A DNA stretch of 64,000 nt from JALORV01 sp963791235 (lineage in GTDB: Bacteria > Pseudomonadota > Gammaproteobacteria > Burkholderiales > Burkholderiaceae_F), in assembly GCA_963791235.1 (NCBI GenBank), contig CAWBRW010000013.1:124001-188000 (forward strand). The letters are read 5' to 3'. Below the pieces are notes generated by a model. It ran no database searches, was not told the DNA's origin, and was given only the letters and a program-made list of their open reading frames with translations. A program made the translations under genes and the position numbers. Below are positions 50,273 to 62,900 of this stretch, piece by piece. Within the stretch, counting starts at the first letter, position 1. The number at the start of each line of letters is the position of its first letter.

Positions 50273-52518
50273 ATGCCTGCAGTACAGGACGAGCAGCGTT
50301 CGACGCTGCCGCCTGAGGGGGGAGTTGCGCAGGACCCCATCCTCTGGGTGGTGCCTGCGCTCAGCGCATTGTTTTCACGCCCCGCCCCGAACGACGCCGC
50401 CATCCGCAAGGCCCGCGCGCACAGTTCCGACGATGTATCGCTGCTGACGCAACTGTTGAACGCAGCAGGTTTCAGTGCTGTGCCGCGCGCACTTTCCGCT
50501 GCCGAGATTGCACAGCAGGCGCTGCCGCTGGTCGCTCTGTTACGCAATGATGGGAATTCCGACTCGCACGCTGCCGTCGAAGCCGGCCTGGTGCTCGCCG
50601 CGAATGACTCCCATGTGCTGCTGGCCGAGCGCCATCACCCGCCGCGCCAGGTGCCGCTGGAGTTCGTTCGTCGACCGCTTCACGGGGCAGGCTCTGGTCG
50701 TCGCAGACTGCCGCTCCCGCGGTGGCTGATCCGGACGCGATCTCGGCCACCGCGCGCGATCGACAGTTCGGCTTCCGCTGGTTCGTTCCGGAGTTGCTGA
50801 AGCACAAGGCCATCTGGCGCGAGGTGCTGATCGCGTCGCTGGTCATCCAGTTGCTGGCGCTGGCACTGCCGCTGTTCACGCAGGCGATCATCGACAAGGT
50901 GGTCGTGCATCGCACGCAGTCGACGCTGATCACGCTCGCCGTGGCGATGGGCGTGTTCACGCTGTTCACGGCAGCGCTCACCTGGGTGCGGCAGTACCTG
51001 GTGCTGGTCACCGGCAACCGCGTCGATGCCGTGCTCGGCGGAGCGGTGTGGGACCACCTGCTGCGCCTGCCGCTGCCTTACTTCGCGCATCGGCCGACCG
51101 GCGTCATCGCCGCGCGCCTGCACGGCGTCGAGACTATCCGCGAGTTCCTCGCCTCGGCCGCGGTGACGCTGATCCTCGACCTGCCGTTCCTGCTGATCTT
51201 CATCGGCATCATGTTCTGGTACTCGGTCACGCTGACGCTGGTCGTGCTCGCGATCATCGCGGTGATCGTCACGCTGAGCGCTGCTGGTCGCGCCGACTCT
51301 TCCAGCGCCGGCTGAACGAGCAGTTCCTGCGCGGCGCACGGCACCAGGCCTTCGTCACCGAGTACGTCGCCGGCATGGAGACCGTCAAGTCGCTGCAGCT
51401 GGAGCCGCAGCTCAACGACCGCTACTCCACGCTGCTTGCGGCGTATCTCGAGTCCGGCCTGCGCACAAAGCAACTGGCCAACACCTACAACACCGTCGGC
51501 CAGCACGCTCGAACAAGGCATGACGCTGCTGATCCTCGCGCTCGGCGCCTGGATCGTGATGACGACCGACATGACCACCAGCGGCGCCTTCACGATCGGC
51601 ATGCTGGTGGCGTTCCAGATGTTCGCGCAGCGCGTGTCGCAGCCGATGCTGCGGCTCGTCGGCCTGTGGCAGCAGTTCCAGCAGGCGCGGCTGTCGGTCG
51701 AACGGCTGGGCGACCTGATGAATGCGCCGTCCGAGCCGTACACCGAGCAGTTGCGGCGCGATCTCGCCGCACAGTCGGGCGACGTGCGGGTCGAGCAGCT
51801 GGCCTTCCGCTATGCCGAAGACCTGCCACTGCTGTACGAGCGCCTTTCGTTCCGGATCCCGCCAGGCACCGTGACGGCGATGATGGGCCCCTCGGGCTGC
51901 GGCAAGAGCACGCTGGCCAAGCTGCTGCAGGGCTTCTATCTGCCGACGCACGGCGCGATCAGGCTCGACGGCGTCGACGCGCGCCACCTCTCGGCCAACG
52001 AACTGCGCAGCTACTTCGGCGTCGTGCCGCAGGAGACGGTGCTCTTCTCGGGCACGGTGCGCGACAACCTGCTGCTCGCCAGCCCCACCGCCTCATTCGA
52101 AGAGATCGTCGCGGCGTGCAAGGTGGCGCAGATCCACGAGACGATCGAGCGCCTGCCCAAGGGTTACGACACGGAACTCGGTGAACGCGGCACCGGACTT
52201 TCAGGCGGCCAGAAGCAGCGGCTCGCGATTGCGCGGGCGCTGCTCAAGCACCCGAAGATCCTCATCTTCGACGAGGCCATCGCCAACCTCGACGCCGCCA
52301 CCGCGGAGGAGTTCATCCGCACGGTGAACACGCTGCACGGCCATGTGACGATTCTCTTCATCACGCACGCCCTGCCGCGCAGCCTGCAGGTCGACCAGGT
52401 CGTGCGTCTGGGACCGAAGCCCGAAGTACTGACTGCCGTTCCACCCGGCCGCGAGCAGGCGAAGTCACGCTCGATCACCGATCCCGCCGGGCCGCCGCAA
52501 TCCGGGAGTTCAAATTGA
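50273..52518 (+). pseudogene. Type I secretion ABC exporter, HlyB type (multiple frameshifts)
   Basis: Inner-membrane ATPase that would export the RTX protein. Parts lie in different frames: a degenerate C39-like domain without catalytic Cys (50273-50710), a six-helix ABC domain (50722-51500; LIASLVIQLLALALPLFTQA), and an ATPase domain (51500-52518) with Walker A GPSGCGKST, signature LSGGQKQR, Walker B ILIFDEA. Single extra bases near 50655, 50705, 51278, 51292 and 51506 account for all breaks. 2246 minus 5 is 2241 bases, 747 codons, giving a normal 746-residue exporter. So error is as likely as loss of function. Confidence 0.85.
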
Positions 52519-53876
52519 GCAGCGCCACAGAAGCCGCAGAACCTGGCTCGAACTCCACACCGTCACGCCTGGGCAACGCTCTGGACTTCATCGAGCGCAT
52601 GCCGCCGGCGCGCGCGCCGCGCATCGTGCTGTGGGCCGTCTGCGGGCTCTTCGCTTTTATGCTGGTGTGGTCGCTGGTGGCGCAGCTCGACATCGTGGCC
52701 GTGGCCGAGGGGCGCCTCGTCCCAGCGACGTACTCCAAGATCGTCCAGCCTTCGGAAAGCGGCGTTGTGCGCGAGATCCTCGTCAAGGATGGCGACGCCG
52801 TGACCGCCGGCCAGGTGCTGGTGCGACTCGACCCGACGATCGCTGGCGCCGACAGCAGGAGCCTCGCTGGCGAGATCGCGATGCGTCGCCTGACCCTGCG
52901 CCGCATCGACGCCGAGCTTGCCGGTCGCCCGATTGACGTGAGGCCGGGAGATGACACCGCCCTCTTCCTGCAGGTGCAGGCACAGGGCAGCGCGCGGCGT
53001 CAGGCCTACCTCGACTCACTGGCGCAGGAGAACGCACAGCGCGACCGAATCAGCGCTGAACTGCGCGCAGCGAACGAAGCACTGAACAAACTCGCCGCCA
53101 CGGCCCCGCTTGTGCAGCAACAGGCCGACGCCTACGAGAAGCTCGTCAAGGAGGGCTTCTTCAGCCCGCTCGCCGTGCAGGACAAGCGCCGCGAAGCGAT
53201 CAATCTGCAGCAGGACCTGAAGAGCCAGCATGCCACCGTGGCTGGCCTCACCGCACAGCTCGCCGCGCAGGACAAGCGCGTCGCCAACCTCACCAGCCAG
53301 TACCGCAGCCAGTTGCAGAACGAGCGCGTCGAAGCGCAGGCGCAACTGGCGCGGCTGGATCAGGAGGCCACCAAGCAGGGCTACCGCGAAGCGATGCTCG
53401 AGCTGAAAGCACCGCAGGCCGGCATCGTCAAGGACCTGGCAACCACGACCGTCGGCGCCGTCGTCGCTCCCGGCACCGTGCTGCTGACCGTCGTGCCGAA
53501 GGACGAACCGCTGATGGCTGAAGTGCGCATCCGCCACGACGACATCGGCTTCGTCGAGGCCGGGCAGCGCGTGAAGCTCAAGCTCGCCGCCTACCCGTTC
53601 CAGAAGTACGGAATGCTCGAAGGCACCGTGCGCACCATCGCGCCGGATGTCAGCAATGCGACCACGCAGGACCCGAAGTCGCCCGGCCCCGCCGACCTTG
53701 GCTTCAAGGCCGTGGTGGCACTCGACACGCAACAGCTGAAGTCGCGTGGACAGCCATTTGCGCTGAACCCGGGGATGCAAGTAGTGGCGGAGATCCGTCA
53801 GGGTGAGAGGACGGTGATGGAGTACCTGCTGAGTCCGGTGGCGGTGACGGTGTTGCAGGCGGGGCGGGAACGTTAG
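52515..53876 (+). CDS. HlyD-family type I secretion adaptor
   Basis: Periplasmic membrane-fusion protein that bridges the ABC exporter and a TolC-type outer-membrane channel. 453 residues: cytosolic start, one transmembrane helix (IVLWAVCGLFAFMLVWSLVA), lipoyl half-motif (GRLVPATYSKIVQPSESGVV), long coiled-coil hairpin (about 130-300), second lipoyl half (MLELKAPQAGIVKDLATTTV) and beta-barrel (IRHDDIGFVEAGQRVKLKLA), RTX-type C-terminus. TTG start overlaps the exporter's TGA, so they are coupled. No TolC gene is in the window. Confidence 0.92.
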   Translation: MSSATEAAEPGSNSTPSRLGNALDFIERMPPARAPRIVLWAVCGLFAFMLVWSLVAQLDIVAVAEGRLVPATYSKIVQPSESGVVREILVKDGDAVTAGQVLVRLDPTIAGADSRSLAGEIAMRRLTLRRIDAELAGRPIDVRPGDDTALFLQVQAQGSARRQAYLDSLAQENAQRDRISAELRAANEALNKLAATAPLVQQQADAYEKLVKEGFFSPLAVQDKRREAINLQQDLKSQHATVAGLTAQLAAQDKRVANLTSQYRSQLQNERVEAQAQLARLDQEATKQGYREAMLELKAPQAGIVKDLATTTVGAVVAPGTVLLTVVPKDEPLMAEVRIRHDDIGFVEAGQRVKLKLAAYPFQKYGMLEGTVRTIAPDVSNATTQDPKSPGPADLGFKAVVALDTQQLKSRGQPFALNPGMQVVAEIRQGERTVMEYLLSPVAVTVLQAGRER

Positions 53877-53965
53877 TCGAGGCAAAAGGAAGGAAGCGCA
53901 AACGCCGCTGACAGTCGTTGAGCCAGACGGCCCAGAGCAACGTTGTACTTGATAGTAATTGGCAA

Positions 53966-53970
53966 GGAGG
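53966..53970 (+). promoter_or_regulatory. Strong ribosome-binding site of the RTX gene
   Basis: GGAGG with 7 bases to the ATG at 53978, a near-ideal Shine-Dalgarno spacing that fixes the start of the giant RTX protein. Confidence 0.85.
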
Positions 53971-53977
53971 CAAGTGA

Positions 53978-56900
53978 ATGCCGACGACTGAAGAGCTGTT
54001 TGACTATGCCCGCCTGGCCGACGCTTCTTACATCGATCTGAGCACGGTTTTGTATTGGGACCCCGCCGCCGTGGCCACAGCCGCGGTCAGCCAGGAGCGC
54101 CTGCCACTCAAGCTTGCAGAAGACACCTTCAATCTAAGCGGCTGGGAGGTCGTCGACTATAACGATCGCGACAACACGACGACGGGGTTTGCAGCAACGT
54201 TGTTCAAGGGGCCCGGCGACAAATACGTCCTCGGGATCCGAGGGACGGAGAGCATATGGGAGGATCTCTTCAAAGCCGATCTGAAGGAAATCGGCTTCCT
54301 CGGCCTTGCGTTGTCACAGTCGGTTTCAATGGTCAACTACATTCTGCGATTGACGTCGGCCAGCACCAACACCAACGTCCTGCAACTTGATCTGGAGTAC
54401 AGCCTCGCTGACACTCCTCCAGCCGCTGCAAACGGCAACCATATCGGGAAAAAGAACGCCTGGCTCTGGTTGGAACCTCGCGCGACCGGTGCAACTGGGC
54501 TCAACGCGATTCCAGCCAACACGCAGATTGCCGTTACTGGCCACTCGCTCGGCGGCCATCTCGCCGGCCTAGCAACTCGGCTCTTCCCCAACCTGTTCAA
54601 TCAGGCTGTCCTCTTCAATGCCCCGGGGTTCAATCCCGGTCCGGCCAGTTGGGTTACTTCCGCCCTCAGCGTCACGCCAATCGGGGCAATCTTCGCAAAC
54701 ATGCTTCCGGCGCAAGCGCTGACCGATGCCGCGATGAACATGTTCAAAGAGTTCATACCTGAAGTCGGCGCAAGCTTCGGCAACGTCGAATCATTTGAGT
54801 CCGAAGCCATTGCTCCGAACGATGATTTGGATCTCATCTCTGGGCTCGGCACTGCCTTTGGCCCTGAAAGCACGATCGCCGTGGAAATGAATAGCCATGG
54901 CATGGGACAGATCGTCGATAGCCTCGCGTTAGAGCAGCTTCTGGCGCGCTTGGATTCGCTCCTGCAGATCCCGGAGCTTGCCCAGCTTTCTTCTGAGCGG
55001 ATCCTCCGGGAAGGCAGCCCCTCCGACAACGCCGCTCTCGAGCGAATACTGGTAGCGCTCGAACGTCAGTTGATGCAGCCAGATGCGCCGAATAACCTGC
55101 CCATCGTTGAAGCAGGTGGCTTGGTCAATATCTCGAGCGGTGATTTCGCGAACAGGACTGCCTGGTACAACCGCTGGAGGCCGCTGCAGGATGCTCTCAA
55201 CGGGACGTCGCTCCCCTACCTGGTGCCCCTCCAAGGACAGCTTGAGACCTGGTCGATCACGGCCTCGTCCGACATGGGGTCGGCAGCCAAGGAAGACTTC
55301 AGCGACTTCATTGCGCTCAAGACCCTTTCGCCGTTCTCACTGCGGCCCGAGCCCACCGCCGCTGCGGCGGCGGCGCTGGAGACGGTCTGGACAACGATTC
55401 ATAACGCCGACTACGCCGCATGGACAGCCGACAGAGATGCCGGCACTCATGCCAATTTTTCACCTGAGTGGTACACCGACCGCGCGGACATGCTCAGGTG
55501 GATGCTGATCGCCAACGAGAGCAACTTCAACTATCCGTCGTTCAACAACGCGATAACGCAGCAGCCAATTGCTATCCCGACTCGATACGACGACAAAGCC
55601 CTCAATACAACCTTCACGGTCAGTGCTCAACCGCTTTTCGACAGCTCGTGGGGCGTGCGCCACGTAGTTTTCGGCGTCGACGGGAACACGAGCCTGCAGA
55701 CACTGACGGGTGCCGAGCGTAATGACAGGATCTACGGAGGCAATCGCGCAGATGCCCTGATTGGGAACGCTGGCCGTGACTATCTCGAGGGCCGGAAGGG
55801 AATCGACGATCTGCAAGGCGGTATCGGAAACGACAAGCTCCTCGGTGGCGCGGACAACGACTTGCTGAAGGGCGGAGTCGGCGACGACGTCATGGACGGC
55901 GGCCAAGGTAACGACGGTTACTTTCTGTATACCTCTGAAAGCGGTGTTGACACGATCGTCGACAGCGACAACACGGGACGACTTCATGTCGATGGCATCG
56001 AGATACTAGGATTCAACGCGATCACGTCGGGACTCTACGAGTCCAAGGGCGGAGCACTCTTCCGGCTCGCCGTGACGGATGCAGGAAACGGCAAGAAGAA
56101 CGCGACGCTCTTTCGCAAGAGCGACGGCAGACTGCTGGCGAACATTGTCGGGGTGGCAGGCCCCTCAGTACTCGGGTATGCGCTCCAGGCACCGACACCT
56201 GCCTCTTACGACGTCCAGTTCATCCGAACCAACGAGCCGGACCGGATTCGGATCTGGTGGCTGCAGGACTACCGGGATCCGCTCTACACGTACAAAGTCA
56301 TCGTTCCGCCACCGGATTCTCGAAGCGCGTTTGTCGACGCGGGCAGTTCAAATGACTATGTGACTGCGGGAACGTTTCTGCGGACCGAGATTCGAGGTGG
56401 CGCCGGAAGCGACTTCCTGCATGCGTTTCGTCAATCCGATGCCGTGGTGAATTCCATGACGGTCACCACTCTTGTCGGCGGTGATGGTTCGGACATGCTT
56501 GAAGGGGGAGTCGGGACGCTTACGTTGGACGCAGGCAACGGCAATGACTACGTCTCGAACGCCCGCCATCGGAGCCCCTATTTCTTCATTGCCGGACTGG
56601 ACGCCCAAGGCGGTTTGCACCGGTTTGCCGGTGGTCAGGACGGCTTCCCACAGCTCATTCCCGACGCCGGAAGCGCAATTGAGATGCGCCCGATCCAGTT
56701 TCAGGGAATGTCACAGGGGTACGACCCCGCCTATAGCAAGACCTTCTTCTACAAGAGTTTTTTCAAGCCGGGCACCTACACGCCGGCCGGGCTGAACCAC
56801 GGCGACGGCAGTCCCAACTACTACGTTTCTGCGTTCTGGGGCAGCGGTGACGTCTTCTACTCGTTCACCGGGACGACGAACGCGACTGACCCGAACAGAG

Positions 56901-59900
56901 TCGTCAACTACACGTTCTTTGAAGATCCTTCCGACCCTCGCAATACACGGATGGACGTCAAGCTGTTGTCTGGCAGGGTGGTTCATGGAGTGATCTTCTG
57001 GAACTACGGATACCAGGGAACCGCGGCGGAAATTGACGCGCAGATGGCTGACGCGAAACTGGACGGCACAGGAAACGAAAGCGGTTTCGCATACGTAAGT
57101 CTTGGCGCTGGCAGCGACATCTTCGAAGGTGGTGCCGGCAAGGACGTCGTCGATGGTGGTGTCGGAAACGACTTCATGGATGGCGCCGGTGGCGAAGACA
57201 TCCTGGACGGCGGCGCTGGCGACGACGTGATCGTAGGCGGTCGATACACCGACGTGCTCTACGGTGGTGCGGACAACGACAAGCTCTTTGGCGGAGGAGA
57301 GGCTGATCGGCTGTATGGAGGCGACGGAAATGACCTCATGTACGGCGAGTACGACTTCGGCTCCGGTGAACCGGGCGGCGACGACTGGCTGGACGGTGGC
57401 GACGGCTGGGATCAGCTGGTGGGCGGCGAAGGTGCAGACACGCTGCTTGGAGGCAGCGGCAACGACATCCTGATGTCCGACGGTAAGGATGCCGAACTCG
57501 ACGGCGGTGACGGCGACGATCTGTACGTCATTCGGGACAACCTGACGACGCAGTGCGAGTTCATCGGCAATCTCGAGCTGGATTCGACAAACGTCATCGA
57601 ACTGAATGGCAACGGGCGCGATGCGCTGGTGACGAATTTCTTCAGGGCGGACCTGCCGGAAAACGTCGAAGACCTGACGCTTGAATCGCTCGGTATCCAG
57701 GGCGGAACCATTACGGGTTCGGACTGGGACCGCTGGGGCGGCGATACGCGCGCTAAGTACACCGGCAATTCCGCCGACAACACCATCGATGCAGTATCCG
57801 TCGGTAATAACTCATTTGTTGAGTTCTTCCTCGACGGAGTTGTCATCGATGGCGCCGGCGGGGCCGATCGGATGAAAGGCGGGAGGGCCAACGAAACCTA
57901 CGTTGTCGACAACGCAGGCGACATTGTTGACGAGACCGGCGGCTCTTTCTCGACCAAGGACCGAGTCAAATCGACTGTTTCCTGGACGCTCGGCTCGGAC
58001 CTGGAGGATCTGGAACTGGTCGGCGTGGACCCTGTTCAAGGAACTGGCAACGCACGGGACAACATTCTCCAGTCCTTTGAGAACAGCGCTGCCAATGATC
58101 TGCAGGGTGGCCTTGGAAATGACACCTACATCATCGGCCTGAATGATGTCGTGCGGGAGAACCCGTCAAGCGGTAACGACACGGTCGTGATCGCAGACAC
58201 TCTAGGTGCCACTGGCATCACGGCACGCGTGAGCGACTACGCGAATGTCGAAAACCTCCATGCCCGCACCGGCGGTGTCACCACGGTGCTTGGCGATGCA
58301 GGCGCCAACGTCCTGATTGGGTCGAACGGGCTGGTCGATGGCGGTGCGGGTGACGACATCATCTCCGACCTCGACTTCAGCGTTTACAACACGCGTGGAG
58401 TGAAGCTCGGCTTCGACCTCCTCGAACTTCCCATGGCGCGCGCAACGCTGCTCGGCGGGCTGGGCAACGATACCCTGACGTCCGTCTCCGGGTACTCGGT
58501 GCTCGATGGAGGTGCCGGCAACGATGTCATGGGTGCGGGCACATACGCGGTAAATACGACCTACGTGTTTGGCGTCGGCTACGGCGCTGACCGGATCAAC
58601 GACTCTTCCGGTGTGCGCCTGGCCTGGCAAGACCCTGCAGAGGTCACGCTGGACAAGATCCAGGTGACGACCGCGACCGATGCGCGCCAGCTGCGGTTCG
58701 CCAGGACTGGCAACGATCTGGTGGTGTCCATCTTCGGCACCACGGATACGTTGACGGTGACGGGCTTCTGGAATGCCGACGGCACCGTCCGCTCCACGGT
58801 GGACACGATCGAGTTGCCCGGCGGCGGTTTGCTGACCCGCGAGTCGATCCTGACTGGATTGCTAGGAAGCTCGCGCGTCACGGCAACAACCGGGGACGAC
58901 CTGCTCATCGGCGCCTCCTCGGCCTCAACCTTGGCGGGCGGCAGTGGCCGGGATCACCTGATTGGTGCGGGCCAGGCCGACACGCTGCGAGGCGACGCGG
59001 GTAACGACTACCTGAGCGGCGGCGCCGGTAATGACACTCTCGATGGCGGGACTGGCGACGACATCCTGCGGGGCGGCCAGGGTGATGACATCTACATCGT
59101 GGATAGCGCCGGCGACTGGATAGTCGGGGAAGAGGAAAGCATCATCGACCCACAGGCAGGTATCGACACCGTGCGCGCGTCGGCCTCCTATCAGATCAGC
59201 ATGCCCATCGAAAACCTCGAGCTCACCGGCACCGCGAACATCGATGCAACGGGCAACGGGTACGCCAATCGGCTGCGAGGCAACAGTGGCGCCAATCGCC
59301 TTGACGGGTTCTGGGGTGCGGACGACATGGCCGGCGGCGCCGGCAACGACACCTACGTGGTCGACAATTTCGGCGATCTGGTGACCGAGCTTGCCAACGA
59401 GGGCACGGACACAGTCGAGGTGTCCGAGACCTACTTCACCAATTCGAACTTCTATGCGTTGGGCTCGAATGTCGAGAACCTGATTTTGACATCGAACAAC
59501 GGCGTAAACGGCCTCGGCAATGCTCTTGCCAACAACCTGCACGGCAACGCGGGGGACAACCGGCTTGAGGGCTACGCTGGTCTTGATGTCTTCGAGGGTG
59601 GCGAAGGCAATGACACTCTCGTGTCCCTTGGGCAGGGATCACGCTTTGTCTTCAACCGCGGCGACGGGCATGACGTCATCATCAACCAGACCAGTGCGAC
59701 CTTGGCGTTGGGGACGCTCGAACTCGGCGCGGGTATCGCATCTAGCGACCTCCTGTTCCAACGGGGCGGCACAGATCCAGGCGTAGGCGCGGATGATCTC
59801 GTCATCCAGATTGCGAACAGTTCCGACTCGATCGTCGTCAAGAACCACTTCACCTCCCAGTCTGGCGTGCGGACCGGCGGCTTGTCGACACTCTCGATTT

Positions 59901-62900
59901 TCGGCGGCGGACTTTTGACGCGCGCAGATCTGGATGCGCTGGCGGTGACGTCGGCGATCGGCGGTGGCGGGTCGCCGGGGAGTCCACCGAGCATCCAGAA
60001 CGTCATCACGGGCACGGCGGGCGCTGACTCGCTCAGTGGAACGACTTCGAACGACTACTTCGACGCGCTGGACGGCGACGATTTCGTGTCGGGCCAGAGC
60101 GGGGACGACTCGATCTATGGCGGCAACGGCAACGACTCGCTCAACGGTGAGGACGGCCGTGACTGGATCAACGGCGGCGCCGGCAATGACTTCCTCCGTG
60201 GGGGCAGCGGCTTCAACACTGTCTACGGAGGCGCCGGCGATGACTGGTATTTCGTGGACAGCATCACTGACTATCTTTTCGAGTCTGTCAACGAAGGATC
60301 GGACGGTGTCCAGGCGACTGTCAGCTGGGCGCTGGCGCCGAATTTCGAGAGGCTGTCGTTCACCGGTTCGGCTCCGCTGCAAGGGATTGGCAATGATCTC
60401 AATAATTCGATCAGCGGCAATGCGGGCGGCAACAATCTGTCCGGCGGCGCGGGTGATGACTACATCGCCGGCGGCGGAGGCAACGACACGATCCTCGGCG
60501 GCACTGGGTCCGATTCGCTGCGGGGCGAGGCCGGCAATGACACGATCGACAGCGGTTCGCGCGGCGCATCGCTGCCCGATCTACTTGACGGCGGCACGGG
60601 CGACGATCTACTGATCTCGGACGGCAGCGGCGCCAATTTCGCATTCTTGCGCGGCGACGGCATTGACATCATCGACAACCACGCAGCGACAGGAGCCGCC
60701 TCCGGTCTAATTTCGTTCTACAGCTCCGGAATCAATCCGAGCGACGTCCTGCTTTGGCGCGGCACTGGCGCGAATGTCAACGACCTAATCATCTCCCTCA
60801 AGACCACCTTGCAGACGATCACGGTCCGAAACCATTTCCTGACGACTGCGGGCAATCGTGCGGACGGTCTGTCCGGAATCAGTTTCTCGGACAACACGTT
60901 CTGGATGCGCTCGACGATCGATGCCAACACCATTAGCAACGGCCCCGTGCCAACGGAGGGCAACGACACCCTAGAGGGCACAAACGGAAACGACAGCATC
61001 AACGCGCTGGGAGGTGACGACACCGTCTATGGCTATGACGGCGATGACGGCCTGCAGGGCGGCTCGGGTAACGACACGCTTTACGGCGATGCCGGCAATG
61101 ACGCCCTCGACGGAGGTGCGGGCAACGACACCCTATTCAGTGGGGGAGGCAACAACATCTTGTCGGGCGGCCCCGGCAACGACACCTACTGGGTGAACTC
61201 GACGGCCGACCTGGTCATCGAAGCGGCGGCTGAAGGAACCGACATCGTGAAGAGCGCTGTCACCTACATGCTCAGCGCAAATGTCGAGAATCTCTTGCTG
61301 ACCGGAACCTCGTCGATCAATGGCACCGGCAACACGCTGTCAAATGCACTGACCGGCAACAGCGGCGCGAATCGCCTGGACGGGAGCATCGGTGCCGACA
61401 CGATGGCAGGCGGCGCCGGCGACGATGTCTATGTCGTCGATGACACGGCCGACATCATTACCGAGGGCGCAAGCGCAGGCAACGACCGCATCGAGGCGTC
61501 GGTCAGCTATACCTTGAGCGCCAATGTCGAGAGTCTGACTTTGACCGGGGCAGCAGCCATCAACGCGACCGGTAACTCGCTTAACAACGCTCTTACCGGC
61601 AACGCGGCCGCGAACCGTCTCGACGGGGGGGCGGGTGCGGACACCATGGTCGGCGGGGCCGGCGATGACCTTTACGTGGTCGATAGCTCCGGAGACATCG
61701 TTACCGAGCTCGCCAGCCAAGGCACCGATACCGTGCAATCGTCGATTGCCTACACGCTGGGCGCGAACGTCGAGAATCTCGAGCTGACCGGGACGGCGGC
61801 TATCAACGGTAGCGGCAACACACTGAACAACGCGCTATTTGGCAACAGTGCCACCAACCGACTCGACGGCGGCGCGGGCGCTGACACGATGGCCGGTGGC
61901 GTCGGCAACGACACTTACCTCGTCGACAACGCCGGCGATCTGGTAGTCGAAGCTGCCGGCGGCGGAATCGACACTGTCGAAGCCAGCATCACTCACACGC
62001 TCGGCCTCGAAGTCGAGAATCTAGTGCTCACCGGGACGTCGGCCATTAATGGGACCGGCAATATCCTTGCAAACGTCCTCACCGGAAATGCCGCCGTCAA
62101 TGTCCTGCTCGGAGGCGATGGAGACGACACAATCACTGGCGTCTCTGGCGCGGACACATTGGACGGTGGCCCGGGAAACGACGTTCTGAACTCCGACGGC
62201 AGCGGGGCCACGTTCTCGATGCTTCGCAGCGACGAGGTCGACGTGATCAACAATCATGCGGCCAGCGGCGCAGCCTCAGGCATCCTTTCATTCCTTGGTA
62301 CCGGCATCCGATCGGGAGACGTCCAGCTGACGCGCGGCACGGGCGTCGATTCGGATGATCTGATCGTGTCGGTTGGAATTGGTGGCCAAGCAGTCATCGT
62401 GCGACGCCATTTCCTACTGACCGGTGCGAATCGCTCGGACGGCGTCTCGACCATTCGTTTCGACGATGAGACCTCGTGGTCTCGCTCCACGATCGATGCC
62501 AATACGATGAGCTCTAACGTTCCCACCGAGGGGAACGATGTACTGAATGGGTCTGTCGGGAACGACAGCATCAATGCACTCGGTGGTGACGACATTGTTT
62601 ACGGCGATGCCGGGAATGATGTTCTGCAAGGCGGCACTGGCAATGACCGCCTCGACGGTGGCGCCGGTAGCGACAGCCTGGTGGGCGGCGCCGGCAATGA
62701 CACGTACGTGGTCGACAACGTCGCCGACGTCGTCACCGAGGCGGCGGCCGGCGGCGCCGACACGGTAGAGTCCAGCATCACGTACACACTCGGCACTGAG
62801 GTCGAGAACCTGACGCTGACCGGTGCGGCCGCGATCAACGCCACTGGCAACCCGCTCGCCAACACACTGCGCGGCAATGCGGCGGCCAACGTGCTGAGTG

